Notes under the pieces: model-generated | The model's database searches: none | What the model saw: the letters and a program-made list of their open reading frames with translations, nothing else | Told to the model about the DNA's origin: nothing | In this document: positions 13,901 to 23,359 of the stretch, in pieces | Layout of the letters: every line of letters begins with the position of its first letter | Numbering within the stretch: position 1 is the first letter of the stretch | NCBI RefSeq assembly: GCF_030463565.1 | Contig: NC_134660.1 | Span: forward strand, 2,679,501-2,743,500 | DNA from: Pelecanus crispus | Taxonomy: Eukaryota > Chordata > Aves > Pelecaniformes > Pelecanidae | Length of the DNA stretch: 64,000 bases | Direction of reading: 5' to 3' | Translations under genes and position numbers: made by a program

Positions 13901-16900
13901 AGTTACCAGGGTGATTGCAGCATCATCTTCAGGCCCAGAATATTTGAAGCCAATTCGATGTTTAGCCATATCTGCAAAGTATTCTTTAGCCTCCTTCGAT
14001 GTGCTGGTACCCAAACCTGCAGAGACAGTACTAGTTAATCCTAATAACTTCTTGCTTAAATTAAGTTGCGGTTCAAAGAAATATTTCGCTATGCCTAGTT
14101 TTCTGTGATGCATCGTATAAACGTACAGCACGAAGATGACTTACTGAAAACTTACGTTACTTTAAAATGAGATGTAAGGTATCACAAAAATCACAAGAAT
14201 TACAGATAAGTGAGCAGTTGCATGTTCTACTTTTGGATTTTGTCTGCAACTCCTTTAGATATCCAAAATGATTAACTGCAAATTGGAAATGATTCCTCAT
14301 CATCCAGCCATTGTTCTGCAGCTGGCAACTTTCTTATTGCTATTAAGCAATTCTGGAGTAAGTACTCAGCTTACAGTGCTAACAGTACACAAGGACTGTA
14401 CTGTGGAAAATAGCACATAAAACCGAGCATAATTGCTTAAGAGGGCTGAAAGAATGGTTACCTACAATATTGTGGTTCCATTTTGAGAGATTTTATTGAG
14501 ATTTTATCCAGTTAGAGGTTATTGTTTCCTTACTTTTATATTTTACGTTGCATGTATTTGTAATCAGGATATCTTACAAGGGAAGAGGCCTGGGGGTCAC
14601 CCGGTCCAAACCCTTTCTGCAAAAGCAGGACTAGCTCTGAATTGAATCATGAATGCTCTTACTTGGATCATTTAATCCCACCGTATTAAGTTTTCTACAA
14701 ACCTTTATAGTACTTGATCTTCCATGAATTGTAGTTCTGTGTACTGTTTTTCCATTCTTCAAATTCAGGAATGCTGTAGAATGCAATTTCTTCTTTGTTT
14801 TTAGAGGCCTACAAAGAACAAATATTTTAACTGTGAAATGAGAGGCAGATTTGGACCAATGGATCCTTACTCATTCACCTTACCATCTACCCAACCCTTA
14901 CCTTTATGATGGGAGTGATAAATTCCTCCAGAAAGTTGTGTCTTAGAAGAGATGGCCAGTTGTGATGGATGAAGTTAATCAGCAAACCTTTGATATGCGA
15001 TCCATCTTGATCCTGATTTAAAAAGAAAAAAACCCCATATTTAACCAGTGACATGATGGAATTGACAATTGTTAGCTTAATAGCAAATGATTCTATAATT
15101 CCAGCTAACTGATCCGATTAACTTTCACTTCTAAAAAGGTGACCATGTGTTGTTTAACTACTGAAAATTAAGAGAAACAGAAAAGGCACATTCTTGGTGA
15201 GAAAAGGTATCAAGGACTGGTCAAGGACCTTGAATCAGCAGACTGGAAAGACAGTATTTAGCTATTTGGTGATGCTACTCTGTTTTGTTTTGTGGCTGAA
15301 AAGACATTATGACCCACTAAAATATAGAATGATAAAAAGAAATGAATACAGACAATTAGGTACAACAATGGCAGTGGAAGAAAGGTAGCATTTTCTTCTT
15401 TCCCCTCTATTCAAGTGCTGGTTTTTTTCCTGTCCCATTTTTCCATTTTAGTGAACCTAACCTGATCTGTCATAATCATAATCTTTCCATAGCGAAGACT
15501 CTTTAAAGATTCTTGATCTTCATAGTTCTTTTTATATTGTAAACCCACAATCTTGATGATGTTGTTGATTTCAGCATTTTCCATAATCTGGAAAAGATCA
15601 CACGGAATAAAAACTTGTCTTTCAGACTTAAAATGTAGCTCAAAAAAGTCTAAAATTATCCATAAGTATACCGTAGACTGAGCTTTGTCTTGTCAGTGTC
15701 TTTTTATAATTTCTAAACTGAAGTCTAATGCTTAAATTATTCTTGATTATCCCAAACATTTTCTAGTCCACAACACAAATACTATCCCTTCAGGCAAAAC
15801 ACCGAACCGGACTTAATCAATATTCCCGCTTAACCAGCAAGGCAGGCTGAAGATGAGACTAGACTCAGGCGTTTAAGACACTGCTCCTATGAGTTACAGT
15901 GTTCCAGATGTTCAGCTCCACTGACTCAGTTAAACCACATTGCATTACACAAAGCATACCGCGCCTCTTCTAACATGTAGACTGTAACGATTTTCCAACT
16001 AACCTGCTTATGAGTAGCTTCTCTGACGTTGAGTATTTTCCCACGAAGGGGAAATACTCCATATTTGTCTCTACCAACCACTCCCAGACCAGAGACAGCC
16101 AGTGTTTTGGCTGAGTCTCCCTCAGTCAGGATAAGTGTACATTCTAAAGAATTCTTGCTGCCTAAAAAAAAAAAAAAAAATCAAGTCAATTTTCTAATTA
16201 AGAAGTGAAATTAAAGCCTTCATACTCACAAATTGAATGAGAATAAATATCTTCTAATACAGGTTTTGTCGCACTACACGTAGTAAATTGGGATAAACAT
16301 AGCAAATGGGACTGTAAAATGGGGATAAACTATGATTACAGGTTTTTTCATTTTCCCTTAGGAGACAATTCTGTCATTTGTCTAATGAACAAGTTTTAAC
16401 TCTTTTTGAATGAATTGGTTACACAGGATGCAAAACACTTACCAGCATCATTGGCATCATCCAGCTTAGGAACACCCTTAATCTTAGTGTGTTTCACAGC
16501 TGAACATTTCTTATTCAGCTGGCTCTGAGCTTTAAATTTTACCCAGTTTAGGATACTCTCAACAATGCCACAGCCAAGTGCCTGCAGTACAAAAAATAAC
16601 CCCAAACAATTGTGGGAAAAGCCTTAACAATGACAGAATTTTAAGTTATATACTTTTTCTTTAGTTCATGACATTACTTCAAAAGTATGTATTTGTCACG
16701 TTAAATGTGAGATGCAGCTTTATAGACATCTTGATTATCCATGTATATCAGTACTTACAGCTTTAATAAATTTTTCACTCAGTTTACAGGTTGAGCCAAA
16801 GTTCTTTGCCTGCAGAGTCATGTTCTCCTTAGTCTGAGAGTCAAAGGTTGGGTTTTCAATTAAGGCATTCACGAAAAGCCACATGTGGTTCTTCACCTAT

Positions 16901-19900
16901 AGTTAAATACAACAAGCATCACACATTATACAGGCTCATCTCGGTGACAGCAGCGCATTCTGACATTTGCCTGTCAGAATCACACAGTGAGGAAAAACTC
17001 AATTATCACTGTATGTTTTTGAATTTTCAACATGTCTTGAAAGAATTTAGGACAGCTAATAACATTTGTGACAATGTTAGATGATTTGGGATGTCAAGGA
17101 ATCAACAGCGCTCAGCCTAAATAGGTGTTATCGAACAGATACGGAGTTTTAGTGCATCTACACCGACTTAGAGTGTTCTGATTACAAAATACATCAGCCA
17201 AACAAAGAGAAGATTGTTAGTTGGCTTAAACTGGACAATATGAGACTTCCATAATCAGCAATTTTATATATAATCTGTACAATGGAAATATGTATTATTA
17301 ATTAATGTAGTAATGCATTAAACTGTAGTTACAATTTGCAATAATGCTAGAGTTGTGTTTCCCGCTGAGGAAATTCTGACATTGTACCTGAAAAGGCTTC
17401 ACTCCAACTCCGTTTTTGTTCTTCTTTTTCACAACATCAATGAGTTTAGTCACAATCTGGTCAGCTACGTAATCAACGTGCCTGCCACCCTAGGGGAAAA
17501 TGGGACCAAAGACCTGGTGGTGATTCCATTGTAAAAAAAACCCCATGCATATCTATTTAAAACTTCAAGCATAGTCCTTGCAACATTAAGCAACTAAGTA
17601 TTTTTCATTAACAAACATGCATTTGAAAATAGCTAAGAATATTAATGATGAAGAATATGGCATTAGCTTGACTAAATAAACTAAAGAAGAGTTACCTTTG
17701 TAGTGGCAATGCTGTTGACAAAGCTAACTTGCTGGAAGCCTTTTTCACTTAAAGTCAAACACACTTCCCACCGAGAATTTGCTTCCTCATGAATAACCTT
17801 AAGCGCATTACCAGTTTCATCTACTTTGTCCTTCAGATAGAGGTCCACATAACTGCGGAATCCTTTCACCTGCATACAGAGGAAAGCAGACAACTCGTTT
17901 ATAACAGCTCCTATAAATACTTAATTCACATCCTCCTGAAAAGTGGGTAGAGAAATCACTCACGCAAATTTTCCCTTTACTATGTGTAATGACGTAAATT
18001 GCTTCAACAAAATCTCACTGTTTAAATGGCACAAGAAATACAGATATTACTGTTTCTTTTAAATGCTCACTTACAGGCAGCCTCTGTCCATTTAGAAAAA
18101 CTTTGACATCCTTTGTGGATCCAGCAATATCATAGGCTCTTCGAGACATTAGTGCTACAATGTCTTTGTCAAGAACTGTCATTTTGAATTTTGACAGATC
18201 AGGTTGGAAAGTGACACATGTGTAATCTTCTCCATCAAAATATTTCAGTTTCATTTCACCAGCCTTTCCCATGTTGTCTGTCCAGGTCTGAGAAAAGGAA
18301 GTTTTGTGAGTTGCAAGTCTAACGCACACAAGGAACTAGCTTAGTTTTTAAAAGCAGTAAGCTGACTTATGAGTTTTAAATAGTTTCAAATTAAAAAAAC
18401 CCCACTGGTTAAAAACTAGATTCTGATTATGCCTGCTCATTTCATTATTCATTTGAATTATATTTGGTGATACAGTAACCATGGGCCAAATTTATTCTAA
18501 TCATGATGCACTGAATGCAAGTTATGCCTAGATTTTCGGAACAGAAACTTAGGGTCTTATTTGAAAATCTCGGGTATAACCTTACTGAAATGAGAAGCGT
18601 TCATACCTGCTTGAATAACTTTTTGTATTCACGACATGCAGTTTCCACAGTAAATTTTTTGCTAAATATGTTGCACAGTTTGGCTCCGTAACCATTTCGC
18701 CCACCTGAAATTAGAAGGAAAACAGACTCGTGTTATTAACTTTGTTCAAAACCATCTAAAAGAATCCCAGACTAACAGGAGTTCAGCCACTTCAGCACAA
18801 TCCAAGTACAACTGTCAATAAGCAACAATGTCCTACAAACTCAGTACGTGACTACAAACCCGAATTTAATTGGGATTAGCGTTCAAAGAGAATTTTCCCC
18901 ATTCTCCATGTTTGTACTGTTATCACTATAAAATCAAGCATGGAGACTTCTCTCTGATGGGCTCAGAACGCCGTTTGCATGTTGCATCAAGGACCCCCTT
19001 CCCCCCCCGCCTTTAACTCAGTTCACACATTTAAACCGATCAAGCTGCTCAAAAATATTAGCACATATTTGAGAGTCTTCCCTACCTGTGACTTTCTTTT
19101 CATTGTCATCGTAGTTGCTGGATGTTAGTAGCTGTCCAAAGATCAGAGCGGGCACATAGACCTTTTCCACTTTGTGTTCAACAACTGGAATACCTTTCCC
19201 ATTGTTCCATACACTGATTGTGTTATTCTCTCTAGGAGAAAAAAATATGTGTTTTTAAGGCTGCAAATGACTGAGCTATGAAACAAGTAGTATACAAAAG
19301 CTCTGGGGAAAGGCCACCATTTCATGAAGAGCAACTCTCTGTTCAGCAAGTGCAGAAACAGCCAGCAGAGGGAGGACAAGTCAACAAAAAAATTCTATAA
19401 AACGGACCACCACACAAAAATCCTGTATCTATGCTCAGGGACAGAATAATAGGGTTGAGAGGAAGGAAAGAGGAAAACAGCCACAACAGAAAACAACAAC
19501 AAAAAAGCAGTCATGTCACCAGTCAGCACTCTGTAAGAGACCAAGGGACTAAACAAAGAAAAAGGCTTTCACAACTGGTGAGTGACGTTTGGTCTAACTT
19601 GGATCGGCTGCATCGCAGAGCCCTCCAACACTACACCAGCTCAGCAGAACAGCGCCTGAGTGAGAAAATCAAATGCGCTTCAGTTGGGAAGGCAATGAAC
19701 AAAAAATGAAATAAAACTTACACATCAATTGTAATTTTAATGCACGACATGCTTTTATCCCTCTGCTTGTTGTCTGCAGCATTGACTAGAATGGAAAGAT
19801 TATTGTTATTATATTACATTCTCAATCAAGACAAAATTATTAACTATAAAGTGTCTTCAGTAGAATGAATGCAAAAATTCAATACAATGTTACTAATAAT

Positions 19901-21002
19901 CATCTTGGTATGCAAATATTTTGCAAGTTACAAAGACGAGTACTACAAGTTAACATAAAAGGGAGAATTTGGGGCTGAATGAAATTGGTTTTGTAATCAA
20001 AACCCAATCATCCCATGAATGGCTTACTATTAAGTAGCGCTAATGGAAGGACATTAGTATCCAATATTTCCAAGCACAATCAACAAGGTACTCTGCGAAC
20101 ACCATCCATCAAATTATGCAACAGACATCACTTGGCCAACAACGCAACTAGATAAAAGTACTTGCATTTAGTTCCAGTTTATAAGACATTCAGCCCCCAT
20201 TCATAACTTGTCAATCAAGGACTCAACAGGTAGGTCACCTTACCTAGAATCTCATCAAAGATTTTATATAAGCCAGGCACAAAGGTCACATCTCTGCAGT
20301 TCAGGCCCACGTCCTCATCAAAAACCCACATTTGCTAAAAAGAAGGCAAGAAACACGTAAGTTCCCCAGTACACCTCCTCTTCCGCGCCATCGGTTTGTA
20401 AAGCAGATGTTTTGTCCCTTATGAAGGGACGCTAATGCCTCCTCACCTGCACCCAGGAGTTCAGGCGGCTTAGCCCCACAACCCCCCCTTGCCCCGGGCC
20501 CCCCGCACCTGGGTCACCAGCTCCACGGAGCCGATGTAGGTGTCGGGCCGGAGCAGGATGTGCTCCAGCTGCGTCTTCTTCTGGTAGATGTGCTCCACCG
20601 AGATCTGCTTCTTGGTGCCATCGCCCTTGGGCACCCGGAGGTTCTCGTTCGCGAGCTGCTCGGGGGGAGAGGCAGCGGCAGTGAGGGGCAGCGGGAGGTG
20701 AATTGGGGGGGATCAGGTCCGGGGGGGGGAGTTGGAGTGGGCCCGGACGGCGGGGGACCCCGACACGGTACCAGGGGCCCGAGGAGAACGTGGATGGGGG
20801 AAACCTGAGGGGAACGGGGAATCTGAGGAGACCGGGGGGACTGGGGGAAGAGGCCGCGAGGGGGGCCCGGCGGGAGCTGGGGGAGGCCCGGGACGCCCAG
20901 GGGACGGGGCGGCGGGGGAACCCGAAGCCCTGCGGGGGCAGCGGGGCGGGAGAGAGAGACGGGACGCACTCGGAGGGGCGACAGGGACTCCTGGAGCTCC
21001 AT
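1478..21002 (-). CDS. TOP2A: DNA topoisomerase II alpha, complete, 35 coding exons
   Basis: Type IIA topoisomerase: it passes one DNA duplex through a transient double-strand break in another, using ATP, in the nucleus and on mitotic chromosomes. Coding exons, 5' to 3' on the minus strand: 21002-20970, 20655-20509, 20334-20244, 19785-19722, 19231-19086, 18704-18607, 18287-18075, 17869-17696, 17489-17388, 16896-16759, 16581-16443, 16161-16004, 15587-15462, 15012-14902, 14808-14703, 14016-13907, 13147-13055, 12577-12463, 12144-12023, 11437-11289, 10591-10360, 10230-10096, 9979-9779, 9226-9031, 7719-7628, 7030-6890, 6786-6703, 6069-5872, 4958-4859, 4558-4418, 3976-3826, 3684-3623, 3306-3187, 2138-1915, 1627-1478. 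All introns are GT-AG, phases agree, and the sum is 4,662 nt, or 1,553 residues plus stop, the size expected of vertebrate TOP2A. The C-terminus ends [11 protein letters not shown] as in other TOP2A proteins, which separates it from TOP2B. The start is the first ATG before a conserved [20 protein letters not shown] block. Exact boundaries of the first two exons are the least certain. Confidence 0.97.
11289..11437 (-). other. TOP2A: TOP2A catalytic tyrosine exon (exon 20)
   Basis: The exon encodes part of the winged-helix/tower region and contains [12 protein letters not shown]. The Arg805-Tyr806 pair is the DNA-cleaving tyrosine and its neighbour (human Arg804-Tyr805). Both splice junctions are consistent, with a phase-2 end completed by the next exon. 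Confidence 0.94.
14575..14645. repeat. Possible CR1-type LINE fragment in a TOP2A intron
   Basis: The stretch reading CCGGTCCAAACCCTTTCTGC followed by a short A-rich run and GCAGGACTAG resembles the 3' part of sauropsid CR1 elements, which typically carry a GGTCCAA...TGC..AAGCAGG block. It sits in the intron between 14703 and 14016. The copy is short and degenerate. Apart from this, TOP2A introns longer than 300 bp (for example 7720-9030, 4959-5871, 2139-3186) hold nothing I recognise. Confidence 0.4.
15462..16161 (-). other. TOP2A: TOP2A TOPRIM exons (12-13)
   Basis: Exon 12 carries the EGDSA motif with acidic Glu462, and exon 13 ends at MTDQ, which continues into DQDGSH at the start of exon 14. 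This gives Asp542, Asp544 and Asp546, the metal-binding acidic residues of the TOPRIM fold that support DNA cleavage. The intron between 15462 and 15012 interrupts the acidic triad itself. Confidence 0.93.
16443..20334 (-). other. TOP2A: TOP2A ATPase (GHKL) and transducer exons 3-11
   Basis: These exons encode the N-terminal ATP gate. Visible motifs are [10 protein letters not shown], giving the catalytic Glu88 and Mg-coordinating Asn92, split over exons 3 and 4; the glycine-rich [10 protein letters not shown] nucleotide loop at about 161-170 at the start of exon 6; and the QTK loop at 377-379 in exon 10. All lie one residue later than the human numbering I remember. No catalytic residue is missing. 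Confidence 0.93.
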
Positions 21003-21260
21003 GGCGGCGGCGGACGCTGCTGAGCGGAGGCGATGGCGGCTCCAACCACCCGGCGCGTTTCAAACCTCTGCTCAGCCCGCCGAAACCCTCCGCCAATCCC
21101 CGCCCGCGGGCCCCCAGCGCGCCGCCAATCGCAGCGGGAGGGCGGGGACACGGGTCGCGCCTCTCTCTCCCTCTGGCCAGTCAGAAGGCGATCCGCGCAT
21201 TCAAACCAGCCACTCAGAAGGGACAGTTGCGGGACGGACAGTGATATCGACCAATAGAAG
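21003..21260 (-). promoter_or_regulatory. TOP2A promoter with inverted CCAAT boxes and CHR-like motifs
   Basis: GC-rich, TATA-less sequence lies directly upstream of the TOP2A start codon. The plus strand reads CCAAT at 21093-21097, 21125-21129 and 21251-21255, so these are ATTGG (inverted CCAAT, NF-Y type) in the TOP2A direction. TTTGAA, the core of the cell-cycle homology region, lies on the minus strand at 21064-21059 and 21205-21200. Mammalian TOP2A promoters are known for several inverted CCAAT boxes and late-cell-cycle expression. The nearest CCAAT and CHR are about 33 bp apart, the spacing usual for NF-Y plus DREAM/MuvB promoters. Binding is inferred. Confidence 0.7.
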
Positions 21261-21321
21261 AGCGAAGGGGAGGACACTGTGCGGCGGGGCTCAATGCCTG
21301 GCCGGTGGTGGTGCCATGCGC

Positions 21322-21613
21322 TGGAACGCACTGGGATACACTGGGCAGATCCCGGGGGCATACTGGGATACACTGGGCAGCTTCTGGGGACACGTAGGGA
21401 CTTACTGAACAGGCCCTGGGGACCCACTGGGCTGGCCCTCATGTCACACTGGGGCATACTGGGCAGGCACCGGCACTGTATTGGGCAGGTCCCGGGGACA
21501 CACTGGGACCCACTGGGCAGATCCCGGGGACATACTGGGATGCACTGGGCAGCCCCTGGGGCGACACTGGGGCACAGGACCGGCTCTTCAACAGGCGCTG
21601 GGCCCTGGCGCGT
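21322..21613. repeat. Left arm of an inverted minisatellite repeat (ACTGGG-type units)
   Basis: Degenerate short units built on ACTGGGA/ACTGGGC with CCCGGGGACA or CCTGGGGACA between them run from about 21322 to 21575, followed by a unique tail around 21577-21609 containing GGCTCTTCAACAGGC. The same unit and the same tail occur in opposite orientation at about 21811-21970. It lies between the TOP2A promoter and the 3' end of the collagen gene. No gene is seen in 21260-22075. Confidence 0.8.
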
Positions 21614-21810
21614 GCCCCCCCGTGCCCACCCCAGAGACACCGACCGGGGGGCTGCCGCCATGTGCAGGCAGAGCCCCAAACCTCCCTGCTGCTGCCCAAC
21701 CCAGCGCTGCCCGCGCACCCTTGCCTTCCTCCTCCTCTGCAGAGAGGGTGATGGTGCTTGCTTCTCAGGCGTTCTGCCTCTGCCTGCTGCTGGCACTCCA
21801 GGAGAGGCAA

Positions 21811-21970
21811 AGCCCAGGGCCTGGTGCCTGTTGAAGAGCTAGTACTGTGCCCCAGCGTCCCCAGTGTCCCCCCAGGGCCTGCCCAGTGTGTCCCAGTATG
21901 TCCCAGTATGTCCCCAGGATCTGCCCAGTGTGTCCCCAGAAGCTGCCCAGTGTACCCCAGTGCATCCCAT
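21811..21970. repeat. Right arm of the inverted minisatellite repeat
   Basis: This is the reverse complement of the left arm: it starts with a tail containing GCCTGTTGAAGAGC (21825-21839) and continues with TGCCCAGTGT/TCCCAGTATG units. Pairing of the arms would enclose a spacer of about 200 bp. The arms are imperfect, so this is an old or diverged palindrome and not a recent duplication. Confidence 0.78.
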
Positions 21971-22074
21971 TCCCCGGGCTGGCTGCAGCGTGCCCCCCCG
22001 TGCCCCTCGCTGCAGCAGGTCATGTCCTGGGTAGGGTCCCCTCCAAAACAGAGCGCTGGGTGTTATCCAAAACA

Positions 22075-22396
22075 CCAACTTTTTTGTGTCTTTTATTTCT
22101 GGGGCAGTGACAGCATTTGCTTCGCTGGAGGTGCAGGGAGGCGGCTGGGCACAGCCTGGCATCACCCTCCTGCCCCACGGCACAGGGATCCGCAGGGACG
22201 GCACAGCCGGGGACAGGCACGGCACAACCTGGCCATGGGGTTGGCGTCCTCTCAGTGCTCTTGCGCGGCTCCGACGCTGCAGTTCTCCCGTTCTCCCCCC
22301 ACCGCTGCCCGTGGGGCTCCCGGGGCTGTTTCTCCAGCCCTGCGGGATGGCGGGGGGGCTGCCTGGGGTGTGCGGCTGGGGTCACCGGTGCCGGGG
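22075..22396 (-). other. 3' UTR of the multiplexin-like gene
   Basis: Sequence after the TGA at 22399-22397, ending at a minus-strand AATAAA at 22097-22092 followed by a T/G-rich tail. The short UTR fits the compact gene. Confidence 0.6.
22092..22097 (-). terminator. AATAAA polyadenylation signal of the multiplexin-like gene
   Basis: The minus strand reads AGAAATAAAAGACAC here, about 300 nt after the stop codon. It is the only canonical signal between this gene and TOP2A. Confidence 0.6.
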
Positions 22397-23359
22397 TCAC
22401 CACATGTGCCGGTAGGGAAAGGCCACTTCCATGCAGAGCACCACCAGCGCCTCGGAACAGTTGTGCCGCTGCCCGGCCAGCAGCCTGCCCTCGCCCAGGG
22501 GGGCGGCCAGGCCCTCCCCAGGGCCGGAGCTGCGCCAGCCCTGGCAATCCCGCCTGCGGGCTTGGCCGCCCCGCGCCGTGGAGCCATGCCAGGCCAGCCG
22601 GCGGGGCCTGCGGATGGGGACAGGGGTGAGAGGGGCTGGGGGATCCCCTCTGGGGCACCTCCGGCTCTTTGCACCAGCTCCCGCATCCGTGCAAGCACCA
22701 GGGGCTGGGGGGGACCCGCTGCAGCCCCCCCACCCCTGTTCCTGGCGCGGGTGCGTTTGTTCGGGGACGCCGTGCCGGCGCCCGCCCCGCGGCCAGACTC
22801 ACCAGAGGGGATCCGTCAGGACGTTGCGCCCGTTGAAGGAGTAGATGGGGCCCCGCGGGGCGGCACCGGCTTGGCCCTCGAAGAGGGAGCTCCAGGACTT
22901 GGCCAGCAGCTGGCCCTGCGGGCACAAGTAGCGGTGCTGAGATGGGGGCTGCGGGCTGGGGGGCCGGGGTGATGCCCTTGTCCCAACCACTTGTGGGGAA
23001 TAACTTGCTCTGGGATCCTCCTGGCTCCCCAAAACACAAGTGCTGAGCATGGCCGGGGTGCAGCAGCCCCAGCGCAGGACCAGGCAAGGCTCCCCGAGCT
23101 GATGCTCACTGGGGGCCGCGGGGCTTTGCCGCCGGCAGCCCCCATGGGGGACGGGGGTACCTGCCTTCAGGTTGACAACAGGGAGGGTCCTGTCCGTCCT
23201 CTTGACGATGGAGACCAGGTCCTGGGTGGGGGCCGACAGGAATGCCCGGAAAGTGCCATAGAGCCGAGCCTCCTGGGACTGCCGGTAGCACTGCAGGTCG
23301 GCGCCGCGGATCCCGCTCATGTCGCCGGCGAGGGGCACGTTCAGGGCGGCCAGGCGGAG
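22397..23359 (-). other. Endostatin-like C-terminal exons
   Basis: Three exons (23359-23165, 22915-22803, 22607-22397) encode residues 663-834. Recognisable endostatin signatures are [48 protein letters not shown] and a tail with CSEALVVLC. The four cysteines that form the two endostatin disulfides are present (about 686, 786, 815, 823). Of the zinc ligands of human endostatin, no N-terminal His-x-His is present and the later His before VALN is replaced (LRLAALN). An N-glycosylation sequon (NCS) includes the third cysteine. Confidence 0.88.

Noticed and set aside
20432-21796. 454-codon minus-strand open frame around TOP2A exons 1-2
   Set aside because: It reads exon 2 in the wrong frame and runs through intron, promoter and the inverted repeat.
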